A DNA stretch of 64,000 nucleotides from Janibacter sp. Soil728 (GTDB lineage: Bacteria > Actinomycetota > Actinomycetes > Actinomycetales > Dermatophilaceae), in NCBI RefSeq assembly GCF_001428305.1, contig NZ_LMRZ01000005.1, positions 295,392 to 359,391 on the forward strand, in the 5' to 3' direction. A program made the position numbers and the translations under genes. The notes beneath the pieces were generated by a model. The model worked only from the letters and a program-made list of their open reading frames with translations, did no database searches and was not told where the DNA came from. This document shows, piece by piece, positions 26,850 to 35,506 of the stretch; position 1 is the first letter of the stretch, and the number at the start of each line of letters is the position of its first letter.

Positions 26850-28033
26850 GCGGGCCCTCCCCCGGTGCGGCGCTCGAGTCCGGGTCGCAGGCGGGTGACC
26901 TCGCGGTGGTGGGACCCGGCATCGGCGACGGTGTCGTAGACCGCAAGGATCTCCTTGGCCACGACCTGCCAGTCGAAGGTCTGGGCTCGTTGACGTCCGA
27001 GGTCGCTGAGCACCTGCAACCGGGCCGGGTCCCGCAGCAGCTCCACCGCACGAGCGGAGAGGTCCTCGGAGCGGCCGTTGGCGAAGAGCGCACCGGACAT
27101 CCCGGCGCGGCCACCGTCGAGCACCCGCTGGAAGGCAGCCAGGTCGCTGGCCAGGACCGGCGCACCGGCAGCCATCGCCTCGACGAGCACGATGCCGAAG
27201 CTCTCTCCGCCGGTGTGCGGCGCGATGTAGAGGTCCGCGGACGCCAGCGCCGAGGCCTTGTCCTCGTCGGAGAGCGCCCCGAGGAACTCGGTGGCGGCCC
27301 GGACCCGCTCGGGGAGCTTGGCTCTGGCCGCCTCCGTGCCGCCCGGGCCCACGACGAGCAGTCGGGCTCCCGGCACGGCATCGAGGATGGCCGGCATGGC
27401 AGCGGCCAGTACCGGCAGGCCCTTGCGGGGCTCGTCGATGCGTCCGAGGAAGACGATGGTGGGACTGCCGGGACCGCCGACCCACCGGGGGTCCCCGGTG
27501 GCCCGGGCGAAGGCTGCGGTGTCGACGCCGTTGGGGATGACGACCGCGTCGCCGCCGATGTGGGTCGTGACGGTGCGGCGCGCGTCCTCGGAGACGGCGA
27601 TGCGCCCGCGGATCTTCTCCAGGGAGGGTCGCAGCAGCGGGTAGGTGGCCTGCATGACCCGGGAACGGACGTTGGAGGTGTGGAAGGTCGTCACCACCGG
27701 GCTGGTCGCGGCCCACAGCGCGAGCAACGACAGGCTGGGCGCGAGCGGCTCGTGGATGTGGATGACGTCGAAGTCACCCTCGTCCAACCACCGCCCGACC
27801 TTGGCCGCCGCCACCGGCCCGAAGAGCAGTCGCGCGGTCGAGCCGTTGTAGCGGATCGGGACCGCTCGGCCCGCCGGCACGACATAGGGCGGCAGGTCCG
27901 TCCCCTCGTCCGCGGGGGCGAGCACCGATGCCTCGTGGCCGTTCCTGATGAGGTACTCGGCCAGGTCCCGGATGTGGAACTGGACGCCGCCGGGCACGTC
28001 GAAGGAGTAAGGACTGACCAGACCGATCTTCAT
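26846..28033 (-). CDS. pimA: Phosphatidylinositol mannosyltransferase PimA
   Basis: GT4-family, GT-B-fold glycosyltransferase that adds the first mannose from GDP-Man to phosphatidylinositol at the cytosolic membrane face. The 395-residue protein opens MKIGLVSPYSFDVPGGVQFH (Gly-rich nucleotide loop), has FDVIHIHEPLAPSLSLLAL, the FLGRIDEPRKGL segment and the donor-site ESFGIVLVEAMAAGAPVLAS motif with the E-x7-E pattern. Overlaps of 4 bp join it to patA and the LemA-like gene, giving the conserved pgsA-patA-pimA order. Confidence 0.92.
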   Translation of the reverse strand: MKIGLVSPYSFDVPGGVQFHIRDLAEYLIRNGHEASVLAPADEGTDLPPYVVPAGRAVPIRYNGSTARLLFGPVAAAKVGRWLDEGDFDVIHIHEPLAPSLSLLALWAATSPVVTTFHTSNVRSRVMQATYPLLRPSLEKIRGRIAVSEDARRTVTTHIGGDAVVIPNGVDTAAFARATGDPRWVGGPGSPTIVFLGRIDEPRKGLPVLAAAMPAILDAVPGARLLVVGPGGTEAARAKLPERVRAATEFLGALSDEDKASALASADLYIAPHTGGESFGIVLVEAMAAGAPVLASDLAAFQRVLDGGRAGMSGALFANGRSEDLSARAVELLRDPARLQVLSDLGRQRAQTFDWQVVAKEILAVYDTVADAGSHHREVTRLRPGLERRTGGGPA

Positions 28034-28965
28034 GCTGCCTCCGTCCTGGCAGCATCCCGCGCGGGATCGAGGTCGTCGACGAAGACCCGCTGCATCATGT
28101 GCCAGTCCTGCGTGTGTGCGACGAGCGCCGAGCCGAAGGCGTCGGCGCACGCCTGGGTGGTGCGAGCGACAGCGTCCGGGCTGCCTTGCGGCGCAACGTC
28201 CACCGCGTCGTGGATGGTGATGACCATGCCCCACGTGCGACCGACCCGCTCGTGGCGCAGGGTGACGGGATAGAGCGGCGCACCGCTCTCGACGGCGAGG
28301 GCAGCGGGGCCGGCGGCCATACGGGCTCGGTGCCCGCACAGGTCGACCTCGACCCCACTGGCGGACAGGTCCCGGTCTGCCAGCAGCGGCATGACGACAG
28401 GCTCGCCGGTCGCGAGCTGTGCGCGCAGCCTGGCGAAGGTCCCGTGCTCGGCCGGGTGGATCACCATGCCCAGACCCTCGCGGTAGTCGAGGAAGGCTTG
28501 AAACATCTCCTCGGGTTCCAGCCGCTCGGCGACGGTGACCACGGTTCCCAGGTGGCGGGCGCACCAGACGCCCGCGAGGTCCCAGTTGCCGGTGTGCCCC
28601 AAGAACGCCAGCACCGGTCGTCCTGCCAGCAGGTCCGCCTTCATCTGGGGCATGGCCCCCTCGTAGCGGACGACGGAGTCGACGTGGTCACCGGCGATGG
28701 CCGGCAGACGGAAGGCCTCGACGTAGTAGCGAAGGGCGGCACGCACCCCCTTCGCCGTGAGGTCCTCGAGCTCGGCAGGGCTCAGCTCGGGGCGGATCCG
28801 GGCGTAGTTGGCCCGCAGCCGCTGGACCGACGAACCGTTGCCGGCGTGGGTCCGGTCAGCGGCCAGGTCGAAGAGGCGGTAGGTCAGGCCGGCCGGCAGC
28901 AGCCGCAACACCCGCCAGGCCAGCAGGAAGCCCCAGACCGTGGCCAGACGACGTACCCGGGTCAC
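28030..28965 (-). CDS. patA: Phosphatidylinositol mannoside acyltransferase PatA
   Basis: Lipid A acyltransferase-like (LpxL/HtrB family) enzyme that acylates the mannose of PIM1/PIM2. The 311-residue protein has a membrane-associated N-terminus and the catalytic motif LAFLGHTGNWDLAGVW (H-x4-D), then VVMPLLADRDLSASGVEVDLCG and PLYPVTLRHER. Start GTG 28965 overlaps the pgsA stop (GTGA, 28962-28965); the frame upstream of it is a pgsA shadow. Confidence 0.92.
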   Translation of the reverse strand: MTRVRRLATVWGFLLAWRVLRLLPAGLTYRLFDLAADRTHAGNGSSVQRLRANYARIRPELSPAELEDLTAKGVRAALRYYVEAFRLPAIAGDHVDSVVRYEGAMPQMKADLLAGRPVLAFLGHTGNWDLAGVWCARHLGTVVTVAERLEPEEMFQAFLDYREGLGMVIHPAEHGTFARLRAQLATGEPVVMPLLADRDLSASGVEVDLCGHRARMAAGPAALAVESGAPLYPVTLRHERVGRTWGMVITIHDAVDVAPQGSPDAVARTTQACADAFGSALVAHTQDWHMMQRVFVDDLDPARDAARTEAA

Positions 28966-29597
28966 GGCGTGGGGGTCGCCGCGTCGGCCTCGGCGTCGAG
29001 GCACTGCTGACGCACGAACAACACGCGCTGCATGATCGTGACGGCGCTGGCGACGAAGAGCAGGGCGAGGACGACCTTGAGGACGACCTCGGGCAGACCC
29101 AGACCGACCAGACCGGTCGTCACGAGGGCCACGACGAGGCGGTCCGCACGTTCGGCGATACCGACGCTCGCGGTCATCCCCAGCCCCTCGGCACGGGCGC
29201 GGGCGTAGGAGACGACGCTGCCAAGGATGAGACAGCCCAACGCGAGCCACGCCATCACCCGATCGTCGCCACCCTGGAAGAACCAGATGGCCAGCCCGGA
29301 GAAGATCGCCGCGTCCCCGACGCGGTCGAGCGTCGAGTCGAGGAAGGCGCCCCACTTGCTCGTACGGCCGAGCAGTCGCGCCATGACACCGTCGAGGGTG
29401 TCGGAGAAGACAAAGGCGGTGATGACGAGCACGCCGATCAGCAGCTCACCCCGCGGGAAGAAGACCAACGCGCCAAGGCACACACCGAGCGTGCCGAGGA
29501 TCGTCACCGCGTCGGGACTGAGGCCGAGACGAATGAGGAACTTCGCCACGGGAGTCAGGATCCGGGTGGCCGCGGCGCGTGCGTATCGATTGAGCAT
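28962..29597 (-). CDS. pgsA: CDP-alcohol phosphatidyltransferase, phosphatidylinositol (phosphate) synthase type
   Basis: Integral membrane enzyme that makes the phosphatidylinositol precursor, by family PI phosphate from CDP-diacylglycerol and inositol phosphate. The 211-residue protein carries the CDP-alcohol motif as DTLDGVMARLLGR, then GAFLDSTLDRVGD with the Asp set, and about six TMs. First of the overlapping trio pgsA-patA-pimA, 61 bp after the HIT gene. Confidence 0.92.
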   Translation of the reverse strand: MLNRYARAAATRILTPVAKFLIRLGLSPDAVTILGTLGVCLGALVFFPRGELLIGVLVITAFVFSDTLDGVMARLLGRTSKWGAFLDSTLDRVGDAAIFSGLAIWFFQGGDDRVMAWLALGCLILGSVVSYARARAEGLGMTASVGIAERADRLVVALVTTGLVGLGLPEVVLKVVLALLFVASAVTIMQRVLFVRQQCLDAEADAATPTP

Positions 29598-29658
29598 CTC
29601 GCGTCAAGAGTAACTGCGACGCGCCGCTCCTCCCGAACGGCTCGCGGTGATGTCCCGC

Positions 29659-30222
29659 TCAGTCACCATCCGTCGGCCAAGCAGCCACGAGCGCCGCCCG
29701 GGCGTCCTCGAGGAGGATCGGCAGGGCCTTGGTCTGGGCGATGATCGGCAGGAAGTTCATGTCGCCACCCCAGCGAGGGATGACGTGCTGGTGCAGGTGT
29801 GCGGCCACTCCCGCGCCGGCCACGGCCCCCTGGTTCATCCCGAGGTTGAAGCCGTGCGGGTTGGACGTCTTCTGCAGCACCCGGATCGCGGTCTTGGTCA
29901 GCGCCGTGAACTCTGCCGTCTCCTCGTCCGTGAGGTCGATGTAGAGGGAGACGTGCCGGTAGGGGCAGATGAGCACGTGACCGGCGTTGTAGGGGAAGAG
30001 GTTCATGACGACGAAGCAGGTCTCGCCTCGGTGGACGACCAGTCCCTCGGCGTCCTCCTTGCCCGGTGCGGCGCAGAAGGGGCACCCGTCCCCGGCCTCG
30101 TCGCTGGGCCGCTCCCCCGTCACGTAGGCCATCCGGTGAGGAGTCCACAGCCGGTCGAAGCCGTCCGGGACACCGGCGAAGGATCGCTCGTCCTCGAGCT
30201 GGGGGTCGTGCGGCTCGGTCAT
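29659..30222 (-). CDS. HIT-family nucleotide phosphorylase/hydrolase
   Basis: A 187-residue HIT-domain protein. CPFC at about 49-52 is a zinc knuckle, the NAGHVLICPYRHV strand and the catalytic triad HLHQHVIPRW are clear. Resembles AP4A phosphorylase-type HIT proteins that precede pgsA in actinobacteria. Substrate not proven. It is the first gene of the leftward mannolipid block; in mycobacteria thrS lies directly upstream, whereas here two other genes intervene. Confidence 0.9.
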   Translation of the reverse strand: MTEPHDPQLEDERSFAGVPDGFDRLWTPHRMAYVTGERPSDEAGDGCPFCAAPGKEDAEGLVVHRGETCFVVMNLFPYNAGHVLICPYRHVSLYIDLTDEETAEFTALTKTAIRVLQKTSNPHGFNLGMNQGAVAGAGVAAHLHQHVIPRWGGDMNFLPIIAQTKALPILLEDARAALVAAWPTDGD

Positions 30223-30245
30223 GGGGCCGATCCTGTCACGGCCGA

Positions 30246-30276
30246 TGACGAAGGGAGGGTCCTCCCCCCTTCGTCA
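30246..30276. promoter_or_regulatory. Dyad in the divergent HIT / YbjN-like promoter region
   Basis: TGACGAAGGG (30246-30255) and CCCTTCGTCA (30267-30276) are a perfect 10-bp inverted repeat around GAGGGTCCTCC. It lies in the 80-bp gap between two divergent genes, where a terminator would not be expected, so an operator or structured 5' leader is more likely. Confidence 0.5.
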
Positions 30277-30302
30277 CGACGGACGCTGTGCGGTCCGGCA
30301 GC

Positions 30303-31013
30303 ATGGTGGACATGCACCCGGGACTTCAGGATGTCGCCAACCGCGCCGCCTTCTATGCCAACCTCAAGCAGACCCTCTTCGGCGAGTACCTCGAGGAGCA
30401 GCTCGGCGAGCACCGCTTCGAGGGAGACCTCGAGGAGGGCACGCTCCGCTTCGTCGGCGCAGAGCGCTCGCTCGACGCCACCGCCCATCTCATCGCCTCG
30501 GTCGCCCCCGGACCCCGCTCGATGCTGTGGGGCTGGGCCCACCCTCTGGGCGGCGGCGAGGTGGCGGCCCGGGTCAAGGCCCTCGGTGAGCGCTACGGCA
30601 TCACCGATCTCACGACACCCGAGCTGCCCTTCGAGCCGGGTGAAGACATCGCCGAGGCCGTCATCCAGCTGGCGCACCTCGTCGGCTACGTGGCCGTCGA
30701 GGCAACTCGCCTCTCCCCCTATTACACGGTCAACGCCGGTCAGGGAACCCGGCTGGTCTTCGTCCTCGAGGGCCTCGACGTCCCCGAGCCCGAGCTGATG
30801 CAGGTCGCCGCCCGCCTGGAGTACGTCCTCAGTGCCGGCAACATCACCGATCACCGCTCGTCGGTCCTGGGACTGGCGGAGCACCGCCCCGGATTCACCG
30901 TCACCGAGGACGGCGAGCACGTCCTGCTGTCGGACGAGACGGGAACGGTCGACTTCACCTTCGACGAGCAGCGCCGCATCACCGGAGCCAAGATGTCGCT
31001 CCACGGCGCCTGA
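30303..31013 (+). CDS. YbjN-like / sensory chaperone-fold protein
   Basis: A 236-residue cytosolic protein of a YbjN-like actinobacterial type, with two related alpha/beta halves. No catalytic motif is seen. Segments such as LKQTLFGEYLEEQLGEHRFE, DATAHLIASVAPGPRSMLWGWAHP and GITDLTTPELPFEPGED give the family look. Start is one of three nearby candidates (30288, 30303, 30312); 30303 is the first ATG. It separates thrS and its neighbour from the HIT gene and is read in the opposite direction. Confidence 0.65.
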   Translation: MVDMHPGLQDVANRAAFYANLKQTLFGEYLEEQLGEHRFEGDLEEGTLRFVGAERSLDATAHLIASVAPGPRSMLWGWAHPLGGGEVAARVKALGERYGITDLTTPELPFEPGEDIAEAVIQLAHLVGYVAVEATRLSPYYTVNAGQGTRLVFVLEGLDVPEPELMQVAARLEYVLSAGNITDHRSSVLGLAEHRPGFTVTEDGEHVLLSDETGTVDFTFDEQRRITGAKMSLHGA

Positions 31014-31034
31014 CGCCACGGCCTCGGGGCTCCC

Positions 31035-31517
31035 TCAGGGGGCGTGGCCCGGCACCCACTCGCGCAGGCGGTCCATCGGGTCACCGAAGCCCATCGCGTC
31101 GAAGAGCGGCGCGCCGGCGTCGCTGGCGTTGAGCCGCAGCCACCGCACCCGCTCCGCGCCCGCGGCCTCCTGGGCAGCGTGGACGAGGCGACGGCCGATG
31201 CCCTCACGGCGACGGTCGGTCGAGACGAAGACCTGCTGGACGTACCACCACTCCGGCCGCCCCGTGCGGGCGAGCGTCGGCAGCTTGCGCACGCGCAGCG
31301 CGAGCAGACATCCGACGGGGCGGCCGTCGCCCTGCTCCGCCAGCCACCCGCGATAGGTGGTGAAGTCCTCGAGGAAGGCGTCGGCGTACTCACCGACGAA
31401 CCCCTCGCGCGTCGCTCGGTCGAGCTCCTTGTCCTGCTGCAGGCGCAGGGCTGCCAGCGAGAAGGCGTCCTCGCGCTCGACGGGGCGCAGGTGCACGGGG
31501 CGCTGGTTCACGTCCAT
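31035..31517 (-). CDS. GNAT-family N-acetyltransferase
   Basis: A 160-residue acetyltransferase. The acetyl-CoA loop is VFVSTDRRREGIGRRLVHAA (R/Q-x-x-G-x-G/R), preceded by strand WWYVQQ and followed by RWLRLNASDAGAPLFDAMGF, the usual ending of GNAT domains. Substrate unknown. It lies 25 bp downstream of thrS on the same strand and may be cotranscribed with it. Confidence 0.85.
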   Translation of the reverse strand: MDVNQRPVHLRPVEREDAFSLAALRLQQDKELDRATREGFVGEYADAFLEDFTTYRGWLAEQGDGRPVGCLLALRVRKLPTLARTGRPEWWYVQQVFVSTDRRREGIGRRLVHAAQEAAGAERVRWLRLNASDAGAPLFDAMGFGDPMDRLREWVPGHAP

Positions 31518-31542
31518 GACGGCAACCTAGCGGCTCGGGTCG

Positions 31543-33591
31543 TCAGATCGTCCCGGCGGGACGGGCATCCGGGCCCGGGTTGGTCAGGCTGGGCGCCGAC
31601 ATGACCTGGTCCTTGGACCCGATCGCGGCGAGCACCCGCTCGATCGCGATCTGGATCGGCACGCCGTTCTCCTGGGAGCCGTCGCGGTAGCGGAAGGAGA
31701 CCGCGTTGTTGCTGCGGTCCTCCTCACCGGCGATGAGCGTGTAGGGCACCTTGGACTTGCTGGCATTGCGGATCTTCTTGGGGAAGCGGTCGTCGCTGTC
31801 GTCGAGCTCAACGCGGATCCCCTGGGCCTTCATCTGCTTCAGCACGTCCCAGAGGTAGTCGTTGTACTCCTCGGCGACCGGGACCCCGAGGACCTGGACG
31901 GGGCTGAGCCAGACGGGGAAGGCGCCCGCGTAGTGCTCCACGAGCACGCCGACGAAGCGCTCGATCGAGCCGAACTTCGCCGAGTGGATCATCACCGGCT
32001 GCTGACGGGATCCGTCGGCAGCCTGGTACTCGAGGGCGAAGCGCTCCGGCGAGGGCTGGTTGAAGTCGTACTGGATCGTGCTCATCTGCCAGGTGCGACC
32101 GATGGCGTCGCGCGCCTGCACCGAGACCTTGGGGCCGTAGTAGGCGGCGCCACCCGGGTCCGGGACGAGCTCGAGCCCGGTCTCACGGCAGACGTCCTCG
32201 AGGACCTGGGTCGCCTCGGCCCAGTCCGCGTCGGAGCCGATGAACTTGTCGCTCTTGTCGCCGTCCTCGTCACGCGTGGACAGCTCGAGGTAGAAGTCAT
32301 CGAGGCCGAAGTCGCGCAGCAGTGACAGCACGAAGTCCAGGAGGTGGCGGATCTCGTCCGGTGCCTGCTCCTTGGTGACATAGGAGTGGCTGTCGTCCTG
32401 GGCAAAGCCGCGCACACGGGTCAGTCCGTGGATGACACCCGACTTCTCGTGGCGGTAGACGTGGCCGAACTCGAAGAGCCGCAACGGCAGCTCACGGTAG
32501 GAGCGCTGCTTGCTGCGGTAGATGAGGTTGTGCATCGGGCAGTTCATCGCCTTGAGGCGATAGTCCATGCCGTCGACGTCGAGGGCAGGGAACATCCCTT
32601 CGCCGTAGTAGGGCAGGTGGCCCGAGGTGTGGAAGAGCTGCTCCTTGGCGATGTGGGGGGTCCCGACGTACTCGAAGCCCTCCTCGATGTGCCGGGCGCG
32701 GACGTAGTCCTCCATCTCGCGCTTGATGACACCGCCCTTGGGGTGGAAGACGGGCAGGCCGGAGCCGATCTCGTCGGGGAAGGAGTAGAGGTCCAGCTCG
32801 CGGCCGAGCCTGCGGTGGTCACGCTTCTCGGCCTCGGCGAGGCGGTCGAGGTAGGCCTTCAGCTCGTCCTTGGTGGGCCACGCCGTGCCGTAGACGCGCT
32901 GCAGCTGCTTGTTCTTCTCGCTGCCGCGCCAGTAGGCGGCGGCGCTGCGCATCACCTTGTAGGCGTTGCCGATGACCTTGGTGCTCGGCACGTGGGGCCC
33001 CCGGCACAGGTCGCCCCAGGCGCGGGTGCCGTCGCGACGCACGTTGTCGTAGATCGTCAGCTGGGCACCACCGACCTCGACGGACGCGCCCTCGGCGGCG
33101 TCCTCGGATGCACCGCCCTTGAGGCCGATGAGCTCGCACTTGTACGGCTCGTCGCTCAGCTCGACGAGAGCATCGTCGTCGCTGATCTCGCGGCGCACGA
33201 AGGTCTGGCCCTCGTTGATGATCCGCTGCATCGCCTTGTCGAGGGCCTTGAGGTCCTCGGGGGTGAAAGGCTCCTCGACGTCGAAGTCGTAGTAGAAACC
33301 GTCACGGATCGGCGGGCCGATCCCGAGCTTGGCGGACGGGTTGATCTGCTGGACGGCCTGGGCGAGCACGTGGGCGGTGGAGTGGCGCAGCACGTCGAGT
33401 CCGTCCTGCTCCGCGGCCGTGACGGCCTCGACGACGTCGCCGACGGCAACTTCGTGGGCCAGGTCGCGCAGCTCGCCGTTGACGCGAGCGACGAGCACCG
33501 CGCGGTCACCCTCGAAGAGGTCCGCGGCGGTAGTGCCCTGGTCCACCGATCGCTCATCTCCGGCGACGTTGATGGTGATCTGGGCAGACAC
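31543..33591 (-). CDS. thrS: Threonyl-tRNA synthetase
   Basis: Charges tRNA-Thr and edits mis-charged Ser. The 682-residue protein has an N-terminal TGS domain ([22 protein letters not shown]), the editing domain with [12 protein letters not shown] and the later YKCELI region, and the class II core ([31 protein letters not shown], zinc-binding [10 protein letters not shown]). An anticodon domain closes it. The GTG at 33591 has AGGAG upstream and begins the TGS domain directly; the longer frame to 33633 runs through the leader hairpin. Confidence 0.96.
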   Translation of the reverse strand: MSAQITINVAGDERSVDQGTTAADLFEGDRAVLVARVNGELRDLAHEVAVGDVVEAVTAAEQDGLDVLRHSTAHVLAQAVQQINPSAKLGIGPPIRDGFYYDFDVEEPFTPEDLKALDKAMQRIINEGQTFVRREISDDDALVELSDEPYKCELIGLKGGASEDAAEGASVEVGGAQLTIYDNVRRDGTRAWGDLCRGPHVPSTKVIGNAYKVMRSAAAYWRGSEKNKQLQRVYGTAWPTKDELKAYLDRLAEAEKRDHRRLGRELDLYSFPDEIGSGLPVFHPKGGVIKREMEDYVRARHIEEGFEYVGTPHIAKEQLFHTSGHLPYYGEGMFPALDVDGMDYRLKAMNCPMHNLIYRSKQRSYRELPLRLFEFGHVYRHEKSGVIHGLTRVRGFAQDDSHSYVTKEQAPDEIRHLLDFVLSLLRDFGLDDFYLELSTRDEDGDKSDKFIGSDADWAEATQVLEDVCRETGLELVPDPGGAAYYGPKVSVQARDAIGRTWQMSTIQYDFNQPSPERFALEYQAADGSRQQPVMIHSAKFGSIERFVGVLVEHYAGAFPVWLSPVQVLGVPVAEEYNDYLWDVLKQMKAQGIRVELDDSDDRFPKKIRNASKSKVPYTLIAGEEDRSNNAVSFRYRDGSQENGVPIQIAIERVLAAIGSKDQVMSAPSLTNPGPDARPAGTI

Positions 33592-33606
33592 GGGGAACTC
33601 CTGTGG

Positions 33607-33637
33607 GACGGTGCGAGGTGCCCGGTCGGGCACCGTC
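33607..33637 (-). promoter_or_regulatory. Alternative-hairpin leader upstream of thrS
   Basis: Two mutually exclusive stems share bases just before the thrS ribosome binding site. Outer: GACGGTGC (33607-33614) with GCACCGTC (33630-33637). Inner: GGTGCCCG (33617-33624) with CGGGCACC (33627-33634). Their right arms overlap at 33630-33634, so only one can form. Such a switch next to an aminoacyl-tRNA synthetase start suggests translational control; no canonical T-box core is recognised. Confidence 0.45.
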
Positions 33638-33663
33638 GAACTCTATCCCCGCGAAGGGGGTGC

Positions 33664-33745
33664 ACCAACGCTGGCCGAGGAGCCCGCCCAGCACGTCCAT
33701 CAACGCTGGCCGAGGAGCCCGCGCAGCGGGCGTCTCGAGGCCCCG
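33664..33745. repeat. Interspersed repeat with two 22-bp units
   Basis: CAACGCTGGCCGAGGAGCCC followed by GC occurs at 33666-33687 and again at 33701-33722, followed by GCAGCGGGCGTCTCGAGGCC. The unit resembles the short repeats ending in GCGTCTCGA scattered in actinobacterial intergenic DNA; a related GCAAGCGTCTCGAAGGG lies at 63111-63127. It fills the 208-bp gap between thrS and the desaturase-family gene. Confidence 0.6.
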
Positions 33746-33799
33746 GTTTGAGTACGGCACCTCAGGCGGTGGGCTCCGTGGGATTCGTACGCTCGGGCC

Positions 33800-34906
33800 A
33801 TGCTCTCCACCGACCGTCGCCTCCTGCCGCACGCCGCTGCCTGGTTCGGCGTCCTGTGTCTGCTGGCCGTGCTGTGCTTCCACTACCCCGAGGTGCTGAC
33901 CAGTCAGGAGTTCCGGAGCGTCTACACCTCCGACTTCGCCCGCGGTCTGCTGCTCTTCGGGTTCGTCGCGACCTTCCTCGTGGGCACCGTGGCCATCCTG
34001 GCCGGTCAGCGCCGGCGGATCGCTCTCATCGGTCTTGTCGCGGCGTCACTCGCCGTCTTCCTCGGCGGTGCCGCCGTCCCCATGGACAAGGTGGCAGCGA
34101 CCCCCTACTCGCTGGGCGTCGACTGGTTCATCCTGTCGCTGTTCTTCTCGGCCGTGGTCTTCATCCCCCTCGAGCACTACCTGGCCCACCGACCGCACGC
34201 CATCCTGCGGGCCGGCTGGCGCACGGACGTCTGCTACTTCTTCCTCAGCCACGTCCTCGTTCAGTTCATCCTCATCGTCGTGACGACCACGACGACCACG
34301 GTCGCGGCGGCCATCGCGATCGACCCGGTCAAGGAGGTCGTCATCGGCTTCCCCCTGTGGGCGCAGTTCCTCCTCGCGGTCTTCGCCGCCGACCTCGCGC
34401 AGGCCACGCTGCACCGGGCCTACCACCGGATCAAGACGCTGTGGCGCTTCCACGCGGTGCACCACTCCAGCCGCGACCTGGACTGGCTGGCCGGGTCGCG
34501 CGTCCACCTCGTCGAGACGGTGCTCACTCGCAGCATCGTGCTCCTGCCGCTGATGGTGCTGGGCTTCTCCACCGCTGCCATCAACGCCTACGTCATCCTC
34601 GTCGGGCTGCAGGCGGTCGTAGCGCACGCCAACATCGGGGTGCGCTTCGGCTGGCTCGAGTACCTCGTGGTGCTCCCCCGCTACCACCACTGGCACCACG
34701 CCCGTCACGTCGACTACTGGGACCGCAACTACGCCATTCACCTGCCGATCGTGGACATGCTCATGGGCAGCTTCAAGCTCCCGCGTGACGGCAGCTGGCC
34801 GCAGGAGTACGGCGTGCTCAAGCTCGAGACCGTGCCCCGCGGACTCGTCGCCCAGACGCTGATGCCCTTCCGCGGGGACCGCGAGTACGAGGAGCACGTC
34901 GCCTAG
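33800..34906 (+). CDS. Sterol desaturase / fatty acid hydroxylase superfamily membrane protein
   Basis: A 368-residue multi-span membrane protein with the di-iron histidine boxes of the superfamily: HRAYH, then WRFHAVHHSSRDLDW, and YHHWHHARHVDYWDRNYAIH, with an earlier PLEHYLAHR. About three TMs precede an extended hydrophobic region (residues 1-190), so it has extra N-terminal spans compared with minimal members. Substrate unknown; lipid or carotenoid hydroxylation is possible. It stands alone between repeats on the left and the toxin region on the right. Confidence 0.85.
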   Translation: MLSTDRRLLPHAAAWFGVLCLLAVLCFHYPEVLTSQEFRSVYTSDFARGLLLFGFVATFLVGTVAILAGQRRRIALIGLVAASLAVFLGGAAVPMDKVAATPYSLGVDWFILSLFFSAVVFIPLEHYLAHRPHAILRAGWRTDVCYFFLSHVLVQFILIVVTTTTTTVAAAIAIDPVKEVVIGFPLWAQFLLAVFAADLAQATLHRAYHRIKTLWRFHAVHHSSRDLDWLAGSRVHLVETVLTRSIVLLPLMVLGFSTAAINAYVILVGLQAVVAHANIGVRFGWLEYLVVLPRYHHWHHARHVDYWDRNYAIHLPIVDMLMGSFKLPRDGSWPQEYGVLKLETVPRGLVAQTLMPFRGDREYEEHVA

Positions 34907-35126
34907 TCGCGCGGTCGCGCCGAAGCGCCAACGCCACCGTGGGCGTGGCAGCCAAACTCGCGGTGCGACGACGATGAATGCCGGAGCGTATGGCGGTCCA
35001 CTCACGGGCGACGCAGGGCGCCAGCAAGCAGGCGTCCTGATGGTGTGTGAGATCCCGCAGCGAACACTGGGTCGTCACTGTGACAGGGCCACCGGCCTGC
35101 CGCTTGGCGGCCTGCAAGCACTCAAT
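34907..35126. other. Gene-free stretch at the left edge of the toxin region
   Basis: About 220 bp with no recognisable gene. It contains only short open frames without coding character and no visible copy of the tRNA-Leu 3' end, so an att duplicate was not found here. Confidence 0.5.
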
Positions 35127-35392
35127 TCGGTCAGCCCTGGAACGGCCTCTTGTCGTCGCTCTCGCGCCACTCCTTGTACCGCTGGACGCTGGCGAGCCAC
35201 TCGTCCTCGGTGTAGCGCTGCTTCACCAAGTGCCAGTCCGGTCCGGGGATGTTGTCCCAGTCCCGCGGGTAACGACGCAGATCATTGATCCACGACTCCT
35301 CTGCGGGCTCACGGTCACCGAACGAGGCGGGCTGGTCGTAGTTGAACGTGAAATGATACTCCCCAGCGGGCTCGACCGTGCATTCCATCGAG
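35127..35392. repeat. Direct repeat copy 1 (truncated YezG-like immunity gene)
   Basis: This 266-bp stretch matches 36753-37012 closely and in the same orientation. It differs by scattered substitutions and a 6-bp insertion (TCCGGTCCGG here against TCCGG there) that adds Gly-Pro. Identity stops abruptly after GCATTCCATCGAG. Together the two copies flank the orphan toxin/immunity module. Confidence 0.93.
35131..35388 (-). pseudogene. 5'-truncated copy of the YezG/DUF600-like immunity gene
   Basis: Encodes the C-terminal 85 residues of the same protein as the intact gene at 36757-37251 (MECTVEPAGEYHFTFNYDQP onwards), ending KEWRESDDKRPFQG instead of KEWLDSDDEKPFQG. The first about 80 codons are absent; upstream sequence to 35478 stays open in frame but is unrelated. 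The reading frame has been kept despite substitutions and an in-frame 6-bp insertion, so it may still make a short protein from the internal ATG at 35388. It is most simply a remnant of an earlier toxin/immunity module. Confidence 0.85.
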
Positions 35393-35506
35393 GGAGAGGT
35401 CGACACACGCCCCGGCCTGCTGGCGGGTGGATGACTCCTCCAAAGCGGGCACGTCACCTCAACCATCACGCTCGACAAGCCGGCTGCTACACCTCGACTG
35501 CAGGCG

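Noticed and set aside
33592..33640. T-box riboswitch for thrS
   Set aside because: No T-box core or specifier loop was recognised; only the competing hairpins are supported.
32344..34788. 814-codon + strand open frame across thrS and the desaturase-family gene
   Set aside because: Runs antisense to thrS and then out of frame through the desaturase gene, with Arg/Pro-rich composition and no domain.
34907..35126. att site matching the tRNA-Leu 3' end
   Set aside because: No copy of the tRNA 3' sequence was found at the left side of the toxin region.
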